DNA from: Strix aluco
Lineage: Eukaryota > Chordata > Aves > Strigiformes > Strigidae
Direction: 5' to 3'
Assembly: GCF_031877795.1 (NCBI RefSeq)
Contig: NC_133954.1
Span: 9,391,466 to 9,455,465, forward strand
Length of the DNA: 64,000 bases
A model generated the notes under the pieces. That model was not told where the DNA came from. It made no database searches and was given only the letters and a program-made list of their open reading frames with translations. Position numbers and translations under genes: made by a program. Shown here one piece after another: positions 44,401 through 54,669 of this stretch; position 1 is the first letter of the stretch; each line of letters starts with the position of its first letter.

Positions 44401-44754
44401 GGAGTGATGGGGGGGAGGTGGCAGGGCTGGCGGCGGGGGGGCCAGGGTGGCACAGTACTCCCAGCCCGGACCCCAGCACCCCACACCTCCTCCTCCAGCC
44501 GTAAGGTGCCCCCTCCTTGCTGGGGCGCAGGAGCTGGGGGTGCTGGGGATGCCGTGCCCCACCCCACCTTGCCTACCTTCCTCCCTGTCCAGGGTGGGCG
44601 CCGTGGGGGCCGTGGGGCTGGTGCCTGGATCTGCCGTGGTGTCCTCCGAGCCCAGGGGGTAAAACCACTGGGCTGTGGTGGGGGGCAGGCGCCCGGCCAG
44701 CACCGAGAGGATGCAGAGCGTGCGGAGGAGGCACGGGGGGCCGCTGGACCCCAT
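38463..44754 (-). CDS. Multiplexin-type collagen with endostatin domain
   Basis: Secreted basement-membrane collagen of the COL15A1/COL18A1 class. Twenty-three exons in continuous phase give about 830 residues. The order is signal peptide ([20 protein letters not shown]...), a Pro-rich and acidic non-collagenous N-terminus to about residue 160, and interrupted Gly-X-Y helix to about 500. Next are the multiplexin trimerization domain (about 547-591, [18 protein letters not shown]), a hinge, and endostatin (about 659-830). Endostatin shows [61 protein letters not shown] and ALVVLCVE, and all four disulfide cysteines are present. The frizzled and laminin-G/TSPN domains of COL18A1/COL15A1 are absent. 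COL15A1 and COL18A1 are on other human chromosomes, so this looks like a separate third family member. An upstream in-frame ATG (44800-44802) was passed over for the one opening the signal peptide. Confidence 0.85.
38463..44754 (-). other. Exon map of the multiplexin-like gene
   Basis: Exons: 44577-44754, 44245-44387, 43886-43954 (or from 43957), 43668-43730, 43519-43584, 43064-43279, 42506-42868, 42181-42300, 42048-42101, 41821-41847, 41455-41556, 41202-41246, 40979-41050, 40831-40872, 40695-40722, 40434-40483, 40219-40353, 39992-40054, 39814-39882, 39571-39639, 39184-39378, 38846-38958 and 38463-38673. Many helix exons are multiples of nine (27, 45, 54, 63, 72, 216), as is common for collagens. 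The 363-base exon has one Gly-X-Y break ([10 protein letters not shown]). A cysteine-bearing break, GCCYGEHGC, interrupts the helix in the eleventh exon. The intron after exon 21 appears to begin GCAGGT. Confidence 0.75.
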
Positions 44755-47620
44755 GCTGCTGCCTCGGGGTGAGGGTGCCCAGGCTGGGGGGGCTTGGCTC
44801 ATCCTGCTCACCCTCGCCGTCTGCTCCCGTGGCCCCGGCACGGCTCCCGCTGTTATCACGGCGGCCCCCGCGCTGCCCGACACGCCCCTCGCCTCCCCCG
44901 ACACCCTCACCCCACGGGCCGCATCCGGCGGGGGCTGAGCACCCAGGTCACCCTCTGCCCCACCAGCCGACCAGGGGCGTGGAGGGCAGCCAGGAACCGC
45001 GGGGAAGGGAGCCAGGGCCAGGAGCTGCTGGAACCAAGGCGAGGGAGGGCTGGGGGGCGAGATGCTGCCTCGAAATGGGGAGTAAAACCAGCGAGGAGGG
45101 GAGTGGAGGATGGGGCATTGACCCTGGGTGCTCTGCGGGGTCTGCCCGGCCACTGGTGCCTGGTGCTGGGAGGGGACGGGGACCAGCTCAGGGGTCAGCA
45201 GGGCTGAGTTCTGGGGAAGGGGCTGCAAGAGCCCGGGGGGGCGTGGGGGTGCTGCAGTGGGCACGATCCCGTGCCCTGCAGTGTGCGCAGCCACCGTGTC
45301 TCACAGCAAAGGGTCCTGCGTCTCCCCAGCTGTCAGGGCCACCCTTGGCTGGGGGTCTCCATCCCCCACTGACCCCCAGCCCCTCTTCTGTCCCTGCTCT
45401 GCGCTGCCCTGCAGCCCCTCCCCAGGGCTGGGGTCTCTCTAAACCCTGCTTGGGGGAGTTGCGGGGAAACAGCCTGACCCCCCCCCCCTAGCCTCGGGAA
45501 CCCCAAATTGCTGCCGAGGTTGAGAAAGACGTTCTGGGAGGGGCTGGGGGCACGGGACTGCCCTGTCCCAGGCGGGGGAGCTGGGCTGCACCCAGCAGCG
45601 CGCCCCGAGCCCCCTCCTTGGCAGCAGGGCCGTGGTTGGGGTGGGGGGCGGCGTGGCAGGGGGGTGCACTGGCCCAGCCCCTCAGCATCTCGCAGGATGG
45701 TGCTGGGACGGATGGGGACCCCGAGGAGCTGTGCCTGGCCAGAGGGGGGGGATGGCCCCCGGGGCTGTGCTGCCTCTGCCCGCAGACACAACAGTCTCCC
45801 CCGCCGGCGCTCGGCGCTGCCAAGGCCTGATAAGGTGCCACGTCCTGAGCGGGGGTGGGCACCTGTTTGGGTTTGGCCCCCCCTTGGACACCGTGTCAAG
45901 GCTGGCGCCTCTGCCCCGAGTCACGGCCACGGCGCAGCCGTGCCAGGCAGGGCAGGGGCTCTGGAGCAGCCCTGGCAGGGCCCCTGCGCCAGCCGGGAGG
46001 GGAAAAGGGGGGGGACAGGGGAGTGTGGGGGACACAGACCCTGCCTGCCCCCCTCTACACCCCCCCTGCCTGCCCGTGCCCTGCCTGCACACTTGGCGCT
46101 GCCCGACCCACCTGCACAGGAGAGAGAAGATGGTCCTGGGAGCCCCCGTGGCCAGTGCCACCAGTGCCGGCACTCCGGCCGCAAAACGCCGGTTTGAGCA
46201 CTACCTGTACTCACCTATGAGATGAGTTTGGGGTTCTCAGCCCAGCTCTGCATTACTGGCTGGCTCTGCTCCTCTCGTCCCACCTGCTACACCCAGCCCC
46301 ACAGCAGGCCCCCGCAGCGAGGCCCAATGTCCGGGTGTTTAATGACCGTTAATTGCCGTGAGTGTGGTGGGGGGCGCAGTCACAAACCCTGCGCGATGTG
46401 GCTGTTCCCTGCACATTGTGCTCGCCCCACGGTGCCACACCGGGCCGAGCCGGCTCCCCATGTCCCGCGGGGTGACTGTCACCCTCCTGACGGGCTGCAC
46501 CGTCTCTCCGTTGGTGGTTTTGCCAGCGTTGGTCAGGGCCAGCGTGGTGATGCGGCCAGCACCCAGGTGCTGCTGTGCCCCTGTGTCCCTGGGCACGCGG
46601 GACCAAGCTCCCCACAGCGCCCAGCGGCTCCTCGACCCATGGCACGAGTTCAGCAGGTCTCTCTGCCTTACCCCTGGCCACCGGGGACGGGGACAGGGGC
46701 TCTCTGCGCCCTTGCCACCCCCCGCAGCGAGCCGGGAGCGTGGGGGACAGCTCGTATGAGGCCACTCCAGGCGCCGCAGCATCTCCCGCAGGGCAGGGGC
46801 AGCTTGTGCCCGAGCTCACCCCACCCCGGGCTGTGCCCAAGACCCCCCTGCCAAGTCCAGGAGGGTCCCCCCCGCCTGCCCCGAGCCCGGCGCTGGCCGA
46901 GAGGCCCCTGGGCGCAGCTCACGGGTCACCAGGCCCCCGGGTGATGCTGGGTGGGGGGGACGGGGGCTGGTCCCTGCCGCCTCCCGGGGCCTCCGCCCTC
47001 CCCCGGGGACTGCGGGGCCTGGCGGGGCCGGAGCGGGGGGATGCTCGGCCCCCCCGCCTGCCCGTTTTCCGAAATAGCCACTAGATGCCGGCACCTTTCA
47101 ACTTATCCCGGGCCGGTGCGGGGCCGGGGGGGCGCGGGGACCCGGCGGGGCCGCCCCAGGGCGTCCCTGGCAGACCGGGGCTGAGCTGCCCGTGATACCG
47201 GTGTTACCGGCAGCGCTTCTGCTCCCGCCGGAGACCCCCGCGCCCGGGGCCCGGAGCCCACCCCGGGCTGCCCCACGCTGGGGTGTCTCAGCCCCAACCC
47301 CCGCGATGCAGCCCCGGATGCTTCCCACCCTCTCCCAGTACACCCCAGTTGCTCTCCGGACCGGGCGGGCAGGGTGTCGGGGCGGCTGCCGGGGGCTGCG
47401 AGGGGACGGCGGGTGGGGTCCGGTGGGTTGGGGGGGGGGGGGCGGGCGCGCAGGGCCGGGGGTCTCCGCGCTACCGGGCGCCGGAGCTGCCCCGCCGGTG
47501 GCCCCGGTGCTGGAGCCGCCGGTGGCCCCGTCGGCGGGGAGCGGTGGCTTCCCGGGGGCGGCGGGGGCGGCCCCGCCGGTGGCCCCGGTGCCGGCGGCGG
47601 GAGGTGTGGCCAGGGGCCCG
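44755..47620. other. Intergenic region between collagen gene and IGFBP4
   Basis: The two genes are divergent, so this 2.9 kb should hold both promoters. No coding exon, RNA gene or mobile element was supported. A word resembling a CTCF core, CCACTAGATG, occurs at about 47079-47088 but departs from consensus in the following bases. From 47460 on the sequence is a CpG-rich island with imperfect GGTGGCCCCGGTG repeats. Confidence 0.6.
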
Positions 47621-47627
47621 CATAAAG
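47621..47627 (+). promoter_or_regulatory. TATA-like box of IGFBP4
   Basis: CATAAAG in an otherwise GC-only context, 76 bases upstream of the IGFBP4 ATG. It would place transcription start near 47650 and give a leader of about 45 bases. Position and composition support it; no start-site data are available. Confidence 0.5.
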
Positions 47628-47696
47628 CCGCCGCCGCCGCCGCCAGCCCAGCGCCGCCAGCCGCGGAGGGGGCGCGGAGGGGGGCGCGGAGCCGCC

Positions 47697-50600
47697 ATGC
47701 GCGGGGCGACCGGGCGAGCGCTGCCGCTGGCCCTTCTGCTGCTGCTGGCGGCGGCGGCGGGGCCGGGGGGCGGCGAGGAGGCGATCCAGTGCCCGCCGTG
47801 CTCGGAGGAGCGGCTGGCGCGCTGCAAGGCCCCGCAGGGCTGCGCGGAGCTGGTGCGGGAACCGGGCTGCGGCTGCTGCGCAACCTGCGCGCTCGGCCGC
47901 GGGACCGCCTGCGGCGTCTACACCGCCCGCTGCGGCGCCGGGCTGCGGTGCTACCCCCCCCGCGGCGTGCCGCGGCCCCTCCACACCCTCATGCACGGCC
48001 AGGGCATCTGCACCGACCTGGCCGACGTCGAGGCCATCCAGGAGAGCCTCCAGCCCCCAGGTAAGGGCGGCCCCGGAGCGGCGGAGGGGCGAGGGGGGGG
48101 TTGCCCGGGGGGGGGGCCCTCGCCCCTCGCCAGGTTGGTGACGTGACCCCCCCCGTTTGCGCCCGCCGCTGGCTTGGCACCAGTTGAGGCTGGAGGGACC
48201 CAGCAGTGGGACGGGACGGGGCACCCCGGGGATGGGCACGCACGGAGCGGAGCTGTGTGAGCGCCCGCCACTGGGTACCAGCGGGTCACTTTGGTGCCAC
48301 CCTTAGCCACGGCGGTGCCACGGCTGGTGTCACCGCGGGGTGCTCCGCAGGGGCTCGGTGGCCTGGATGGCACCCACGGCCCCTGGGGACAGGTCCCAGC
48401 TGCCAGGGACGCTCCCGTCGCATGGTGACCCCTGCGCTGCCCCTTGCCCGGGATGCTGCCGGCAGCTCTGCCTGCACCGCCGGGAGGAAACAAGAAAGAG
48501 GCCTCGGGGCACCTGCTTCCCTCGCAGGCAGGTCGGGCTGGGCTCTGGGCTGGGGCTCTGCCGGGAGCTGTGTCCTTCCCGCAGCCGGACGGGGCAGGGG
48601 GGTGCAGGCAGGGCCAGGCCGGAGAAGCCGGCTGCCTGTAGGCTCTGCCTACCTGTGTCTGCCCCAGGACCCTCTCGCAGGTGTTGATGGTGGCCCCTTG
48701 CCACCCCCCTGGTGCTTGGGGAGGGTCTGGGGGCCGGGAGCGGAGCTGGAGCCCAGCCCAGAGCTGCACAGGTCGCACCGTGGCTTTGACAGTGGGAACG
48801 GAGCCGCTCCCGGGGGCAGTGCCTGGAGACCCGGCCCGTGGGGCTGGATGCTGCGCTCCCCCGTCCCCGCCCTGTGGGCTGCGATGGGGACCACGGCCCC
48901 TGGGGCTGGGGAGCAGCGTCCTGCCATGGGACAGTCCGTGAGCAGCCCTGGCCCTGTGTCCCCACCGGGGTCACCTGAAGCTCCCCATGGGGCAGAAGGG
49001 GCCGGATCCCAGCTCTGTTCCCGCCTCGCACAGCTGCTCCGTGGCAGCTCCACCGGTGTCCCGGTGGTGAGGAGTGCCTGTCACGTCTGGGCCCCCCCGG
49101 CTGCCCCTCTCCGGGGCCGGGAGTTTGCTGCGAGTGCTTGGCACGGGGTCCGCTGTGGAGACCCCCTGCCCTGCCTGTCTGTCCTCAGCCCACATCCTGC
49201 AGGAGCTGTCTGGGCTCCTTGGCCCGGGGCTGCGTCGGGCTGCCAAGGCCTGTTGGTTTTGGCTGTGCCCTGTGTAACGCAGCATTTTTTCCCAGAGCCT
49301 TTAGGAAACAGACTTGCAGTTTTTTCCCTTCCTTCCCGCAGTGTTTTGGCCTTGCTGGGGACGAGTGGGTGGCCGTGGGAGCTGGGCTTGCCCGCCGGGC
49401 ACTGCGCCTGCCTGCCGCGGCGCAGGTGGCAGGACAGGGGAGCGGGCAGCGGGAAGCCCCTTCGCCCCGGACACCCCGCAGCACTTTGCTCGGTGCAGCC
49501 CCGGCGGGAAGGTCCCGGTGGAACGTCCGAGCTGTGGGTCCCTGTCCCGCTCCGGCAGCCCAGAGCCGGTGGGAGCGTGGGGGCTGCAGCCTCCATCGCT
49601 CCCACAACAGCCCTGCCCGGCACAGCGCGGGCACCCGACACGGCTGGTGCATCCGACGGGTCCCCTCCGAGGAAGCAGAAGGGAATTAAATACCAATTTA
49701 AGGGCAGGGGCGTACGGAGCAGGTGCCCCCCGGCTGTGCCCGTGTTCCCTGGGTGCCGGGCGAGCGGAGGCTGCGGCGGGCGGGCGGCTGGGAAGCGGTT
49801 AACTCGTACAGTAAACACTTTGTCTGGGGGCTCGGCCCGGGGGGCTCCGCATTCCAGGGAAGAGGCTGGGATGGCGGGGGGGCTGGGCTGAGGCTGGGCT
49901 TGCCGAGGGGTTGGCCGATGGCTCCTGGCTCCATCGCTGGGAAAGAGCCTCTCTGCTCGCCCAGGCCTTGGGGCACCCGCGGGATGGGACTTTCTAAGAA
50001 GCGAGGGTGCAGGCGGCCGCTCTCCTGACCCAGGACCCTCTCCCATGGCTGTGGGTCTGTGCAGGACCCTGGTCCGTGTCCCACTCCCAGCCCTGCCAGC
50101 TCTGGGCTGGCTCCCGGGACACCCCACTGCTTGGCCAGAGCCCGGCGACGGGGCTGGCCCCGGGAGCTTCCAGCCACGGGTTTTGGGCACAGCCTGCGGG
50201 TGCCTGGGGGAGGCGGTGGCTGAGCCCGTGTGTGGCAGCCGGGAAGAGGTGAGGACGTTTTTCCCCAGCACACATGATGAGTGATTTCACACCGGGTAAA
50301 TAATTACGTCTGGGAAAAACTGACCCCATGGGAGTTGCATTCATCCCGCGTGGTTGCTGTAGCAGCGGCTGGGATGGATCCTGTTCCCTTCCCATGTCAG
50401 GGACCAGGAGGGATGGTGGTTGTGCCGCACACGGGCAGTGAGGACGGGCTGGGTTCAGCCCCCACCCCACGTGCATCCATCACTGCCCCTTTCCACCCGC
50501 TCCGGGGACCAGGCGAGGCTGTTGTCGTGTCCCATCTGTCCCCAGGATGGGGTCTGGCCTTTGCCCATGCTTGGGTGTCTCCGGGCTGGGTGCTGCTCCC

Positions 50601-53600
50601 AGCGAGGCTCAGGTCCCTACGGGGAATCAGCTGCACCCCTCGCTCCCTCTCCTGCAGCCTGACCTCTCCTCCGTCGGGCTCACGCCGGGCGCTGAGCCGG
50701 GAGGTGCAGATGTGCTGGAGCACGGTGAGGCTCAGCAGCGTGTCCCCACAGGATGGGGACGCGCCAGGCTTGCCATTCCTGGCCAAGGGGCAGTAGGTAC
50801 CTGTGCCCCATCCACCCCCGCTCCCTGCACTGCACTGGAGCCAGCGCTCGGTGGGACGAGCACAGACTTCCCCGCGCCGGTGCCAGCCATGTCGAGAGCC
50901 CCGGCAGCCCAGAGAGCCGGTGCTGGGCTGCGGCCCTGCCAGGACCACCCGCAGGCCACACCAGGGCTGCCAGACGGGGCAGCGGAGCGTGCTGGGACTC
51001 ACCGCGGCTCATGTGCTGTGTCAGCCCTGGACACATGGACGTGTCCCCTCTGGCTGTGGCGCACGTGGGGTCCTTCACACCTGGGCTGGTGGAGTGGGGG
51101 GGAGCGGGGCTGGAGCTGGGGGAGCCCCTGACACTTGTCCCTCTTCCACGGACACACACACGGTCCCGGGGCTTCACTCGCTGCCCCGGGGCTTCCTCCC
51201 ACGGGAGCCGGGAGCCGCGCGGTGGAGCCCGGAGCCCTTCGCTGCTTCCTCAGGCTCGGCGCCGTGAATCACAAGTTCGGCATGTGACCACCCTCATTTG
51301 CAGCTCCCGTTAATTGAAGGTGACGCTGAATGACTCGTTTGTCTCCTGTCTGCGGGCCAAGCAGAAGGCCGGGCAGAAACCCTGCTCCTGCCGGGACGGG
51401 GCGGCTGGTCTGCGTGGTGGGCGAGGGCAGCACCCGCTCCCATCCCAAACCGAGCAGAGGGGCTTCTCCCCGCTCCGCTCTGCCCCTCGGAGACCGACCT
51501 CTTGCTGGCACAGCCCCAACCGCAACCGGCAGCACGGGGCGGGTGGTGGCCGGTTCTTGGGCTGCCCAAGGCTTCCAGGCAGAGTGGGGCTGGGGGAGAG
51601 GTGAGGGGGGGCTTGGGGGCACCCTGCTGGTGCTGCCGGGCTGGCATCCAGGTTGTGCTTCCCAAGGGGTTGGGACACCGTGGGCTGCACCGGGAGTGGT
51701 GCAGGGGGCTGGTGGGTCCCCCCAGGCTGCTCTTTCCATGTCTCTGTGTGTGAGTGCGAGGAGTTTCTTCGTCCTGGAGTTTTGCTGAGGGAGGCGGGAG
51801 GCTCCTCCAGCTGCCGCACGTCGCTCAGCGGGTGGGAAAATCACCCAAGGGCTGCAGCGATCCCCGTCGTGGGGAGGGAGCCCGGAGCTGGCGTGTGAGT
51901 CGGGGGACCCCGGTTCCAGAGCCCTGTCCCCAGAGCCGAGCGCCGGCAAGAGCCGCCTCACTGCCCGGAGGCACCGATGTTTCATGTGACCTTATGAAAA
52001 TGTTATTGGCATCTGGTTTTATTTAAGCCGAGATTTGACGCTCTGAAGGCAGCTGGCGGGGGGAGGAGGGGTGTTTGTCCATGCCGGGGCTGGGTGAGGG
52101 CTTCCCCTGGGCAGAGCAGGCAGCGGCCGGTGCCCCCCGGTCCTGCCTTTCCATGGTGCGGGAGCAGCACGTGGAGGTGCTGGGACTTCGGTGTGGTGGT
52201 CCCTGTGGTGCCACATCTCCTGCCGGGCTCTTCCTGCCGTTTCACCCCGATGAGGTGCAGGGCGGAGGCAGGGGAGGGAGGGAGCATCCCTGCCCGAGCC
52301 CCCTGAGCCCCCGCCTGGGCTCTGCTGCCAGTGCCCGCCTCGTGCCAGGGCCCCGTGGTTGGTGCTGCCGGGGCTGGCATCGCTCTGTGCGGGGTCCTGG
52401 AGACTTTGGGTTTGTGTGTTTCAAATTTCAAGGGCATGAGCCATTTCCTGGAAAAAAACTGACAGATTAAACAAAAAGCAAATAACACGAATGAAGGAGA
52501 AGGCTTTGATCGGGGCTTCGCTGTGAACTTTAACCGGGCTGCTGGGAGCTGGTCCAGGAGCCCTTCGCTGCAGGGGAGCTGCCGCGTGAGGAGCCGATGG
52601 GAGACCGGGGCCGGGATCCCGTGGGGATGCGGCGGGCAGGAGCCTCCGGCTCCGCTCCTGCTGCCTGCGGCCTGCCTGCTGCCTGCCTGCTGCCTGCCTG
52701 CTGCCCGCTGCCTGCCTGCTGCCTGCCTGCGGGAAGGGCCAGTGCCGGGCATCACCCCGGCAGCCTCCGTCCCTGGTGCTGTGAGCCCCTGGGTGCTTCC
52801 AGCCACGCTGCGCCGTCCCCGCCCCTCGCCTGCTTTGGGAAGGTTCTTCCCGTTGCCGGCTGCGATATCAGTTAGTCTAAGCCCAACTGCAGGATAAGCC
52901 GGGCAGGGAGCCCTGGCAGCTTTCCTCACCCAGCCCAGGCGCGTTGGGAGTCAAAACTCTGCTCGGGGCTGTGCCTGATGCGAGCGCGGGCGGGACCCCG
53001 GCTCCCCGGGGCGTCGCCCCTCTGCAGGGTGTTAACGGGCCCCAAACTGGAGGGACTGGCAGCTTTTTCAAAACTAAAGTTGCACCGAGAGCTCAGGTCT
53101 CATGATGCTCCGTCCAGCTGCCAACATCTGGGATCGCAGTTTGGCTGCGCTCCTGGCGCAGGCGAGGATGCCAAGCGCCGCCTTTCGGGATTGGCCCCGC
53201 GGGAGATTAACTTTCTTATTCCAGGAATTTCTTCTTTCATGTCTTCGCGGGGGCTGTACCCCACAGCAGAGCACGGCTCCACTCCTGGCGGCGGCGCCCG
53301 GTGCTGCCCCGGGCCTGGCGGGTGCTCAGCACCACCCCGCTGCAGCCCCGCTGCCCCCGTTCCCGCTGCAGCTCCTCAGAGGCAGCTTTTTGGGGGCACC
53401 GGGGTCTTCCTGGGGCTCCCTGGCTCTGTGTCCGGGGGTCACCTTCCAGCCCCGTGGGCGAGCACCCGGTGCCTGGTGGCACGTGGCTGCCCGGGGCACA
53501 GCCAGACCCTCGTGCCGCACAGCACACTGGAGCAACTGCCCGGCGCTCTCGCAGCGTGCGTTTGCAACCCTACAATAACAGACGTGTGGCAACAAGCCCG

Positions 53601-54669
53601 TGAATCGTGGCTAATGAGTTGTTAAAACTCCAAGGAGCCTCTCCCGGTGCTGCGGGGGGAGCTCAGCCCAGCGTGGTGACAGGGGGGGACCTGGGGGCTG
53701 GGGGGTGACGCCTGTGGGGATTGGGGAGCGGGGTGTGGGGATCCAGCAGCACCGGCTGCACGTTGTGCTTGGGGGTGCGAGTCGCTCCGGCGCACCGCGG
53801 GGGCCCCGCTGTCCCCAGGGCGCTGAGTCCCCTCCGGCCTGTGTCCTTGCAGAGAAGGAGGAGATCGAGCACCCCAACAACAGCTTCAACCCCTGCAGCA
53901 TCCACGACCGCAAGTGCCTGCAGAAGCAGCAGGCGAAGCGGGTCAACAACGGCAACAAGATGCGCAACAGCGGGAGCCCGTATCACCGCGAGGAGACGCG
54001 GCCCATAGTGAGCAACCGCGGGGCTGGGGAGGGCAGGGTGGGTGCTGAGCACCCCGGAGCCGTGCTCCAGGGTGGGGGTCCTGGGGTGCTGGGGGTGGCG
54101 GCTGCTGGCTCAGCCCCCTCCTCCATTCCCGCAGGCACAGGGCTCGTGCCAGAGCGAGCTGCACCGGGCGCTGGAGCGGCTGGCCGCCTCGCAGACCCGC
54201 ACGCACGAGGACCTGTACGTCATCCCCATCCCCAACTGCGACCGCAATGGCAACTTCCACCCCAAGCAGGTAGGACGGGCTCTCGCCCAGCACGGGGGGC
54301 CGGGGGGGGGGCTGCGGGGAGAGGGCGGCGGGCAGACGGGCTGGTGCCGGGGCATGGCAGAGCTCCTGCCTCCGGTGGGAATCACCCTTCGGGTGCTCTG
54401 GGGCCCTTTGCAAAAGCCCCGGGGTGGGATGGGGGTGGCAAAAGCCCCCGTGAGAGCTCCTGGTCGCCCCAACTGGGCAGCCCGTGGGGATGGGGCCGTG
54501 GGGGCCAGGCTGGGCCCCACTCACCAACCTGTCCCCTCAGTGTCACCCGGCGCTGGACGGGCAGCGAGGCAAGTGCTGGTGCGTGGACCGCAAGACGGGG
54601 GTGAAGCTGCCGGGCTTCCTGGAGCTGAAAGGGGACTTGGACTGTCACCAGCTGGCGGACAGCATGTGA
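47697..54669 (+). CDS. IGFBP4: Insulin-like growth factor binding protein 4
   Basis: Secreted carrier that binds IGF-I and IGF-II and generally restrains their signalling. Exons 47697-48060, 53853-54007, 54135-54269 and 54541-54669 give 260 residues (human 258). Exon 1 encodes a Leu/Ala-rich signal peptide and the Cys-rich N-domain with the family motif GCGCCATC and the IGF-binding segment [17 protein letters not shown]. Exon 2 is the variable linker, with the extra cysteine pair [10 protein letters not shown] typical of IGFBP4, an N-glycosylation site NNS, and NGNKMRNSG, equivalent to the PAPP-A cleavage site (KM-basic). Exons 3-4 form the thyroglobulin type-1 domain with CWCVDRKTG. The C-terminus, HQLADSM, is shorter and differs from human HQLADSFRE. 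The conserved linker cysteines and synteny exclude other IGFBPs. Confidence 0.97.
48061..53852 (+). other. IGFBP4 intron 1
   Basis: A 5.8-kb intron with donor GTAAGG and acceptor CTTGCAG. No exon was supported; the 561-codon frame at 48206-49891 has no domain signature. Non-repetitive AT-richer islands at about 49795-49825, 51265-51350, 51970-52035, 52405-52510, 53050-53240 and 53560-53635 are candidate enhancers. Confidence 0.7.
52671..52730. repeat. Short TGCCTGCCTGC tandem repeat
   Basis: About five copies of an 11-base unit in IGFBP4 intron 1, with one degenerate copy. It looks like an ordinary minisatellite seed. Confidence 0.8.

Noticed and set aside
47079-47092. CTCF-like core CCACTAGATG between the collagen gene and IGFBP4
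   Set aside because: The following bases (CCGG) depart from the expected GGC core, so the match is too weak to annotate.
48206-49891. 561-codon frame in IGFBP4 intron 1
   Set aside because: GC-rich intronic sequence with no domain, no exon-like boundaries and competing open frames on the other strand.
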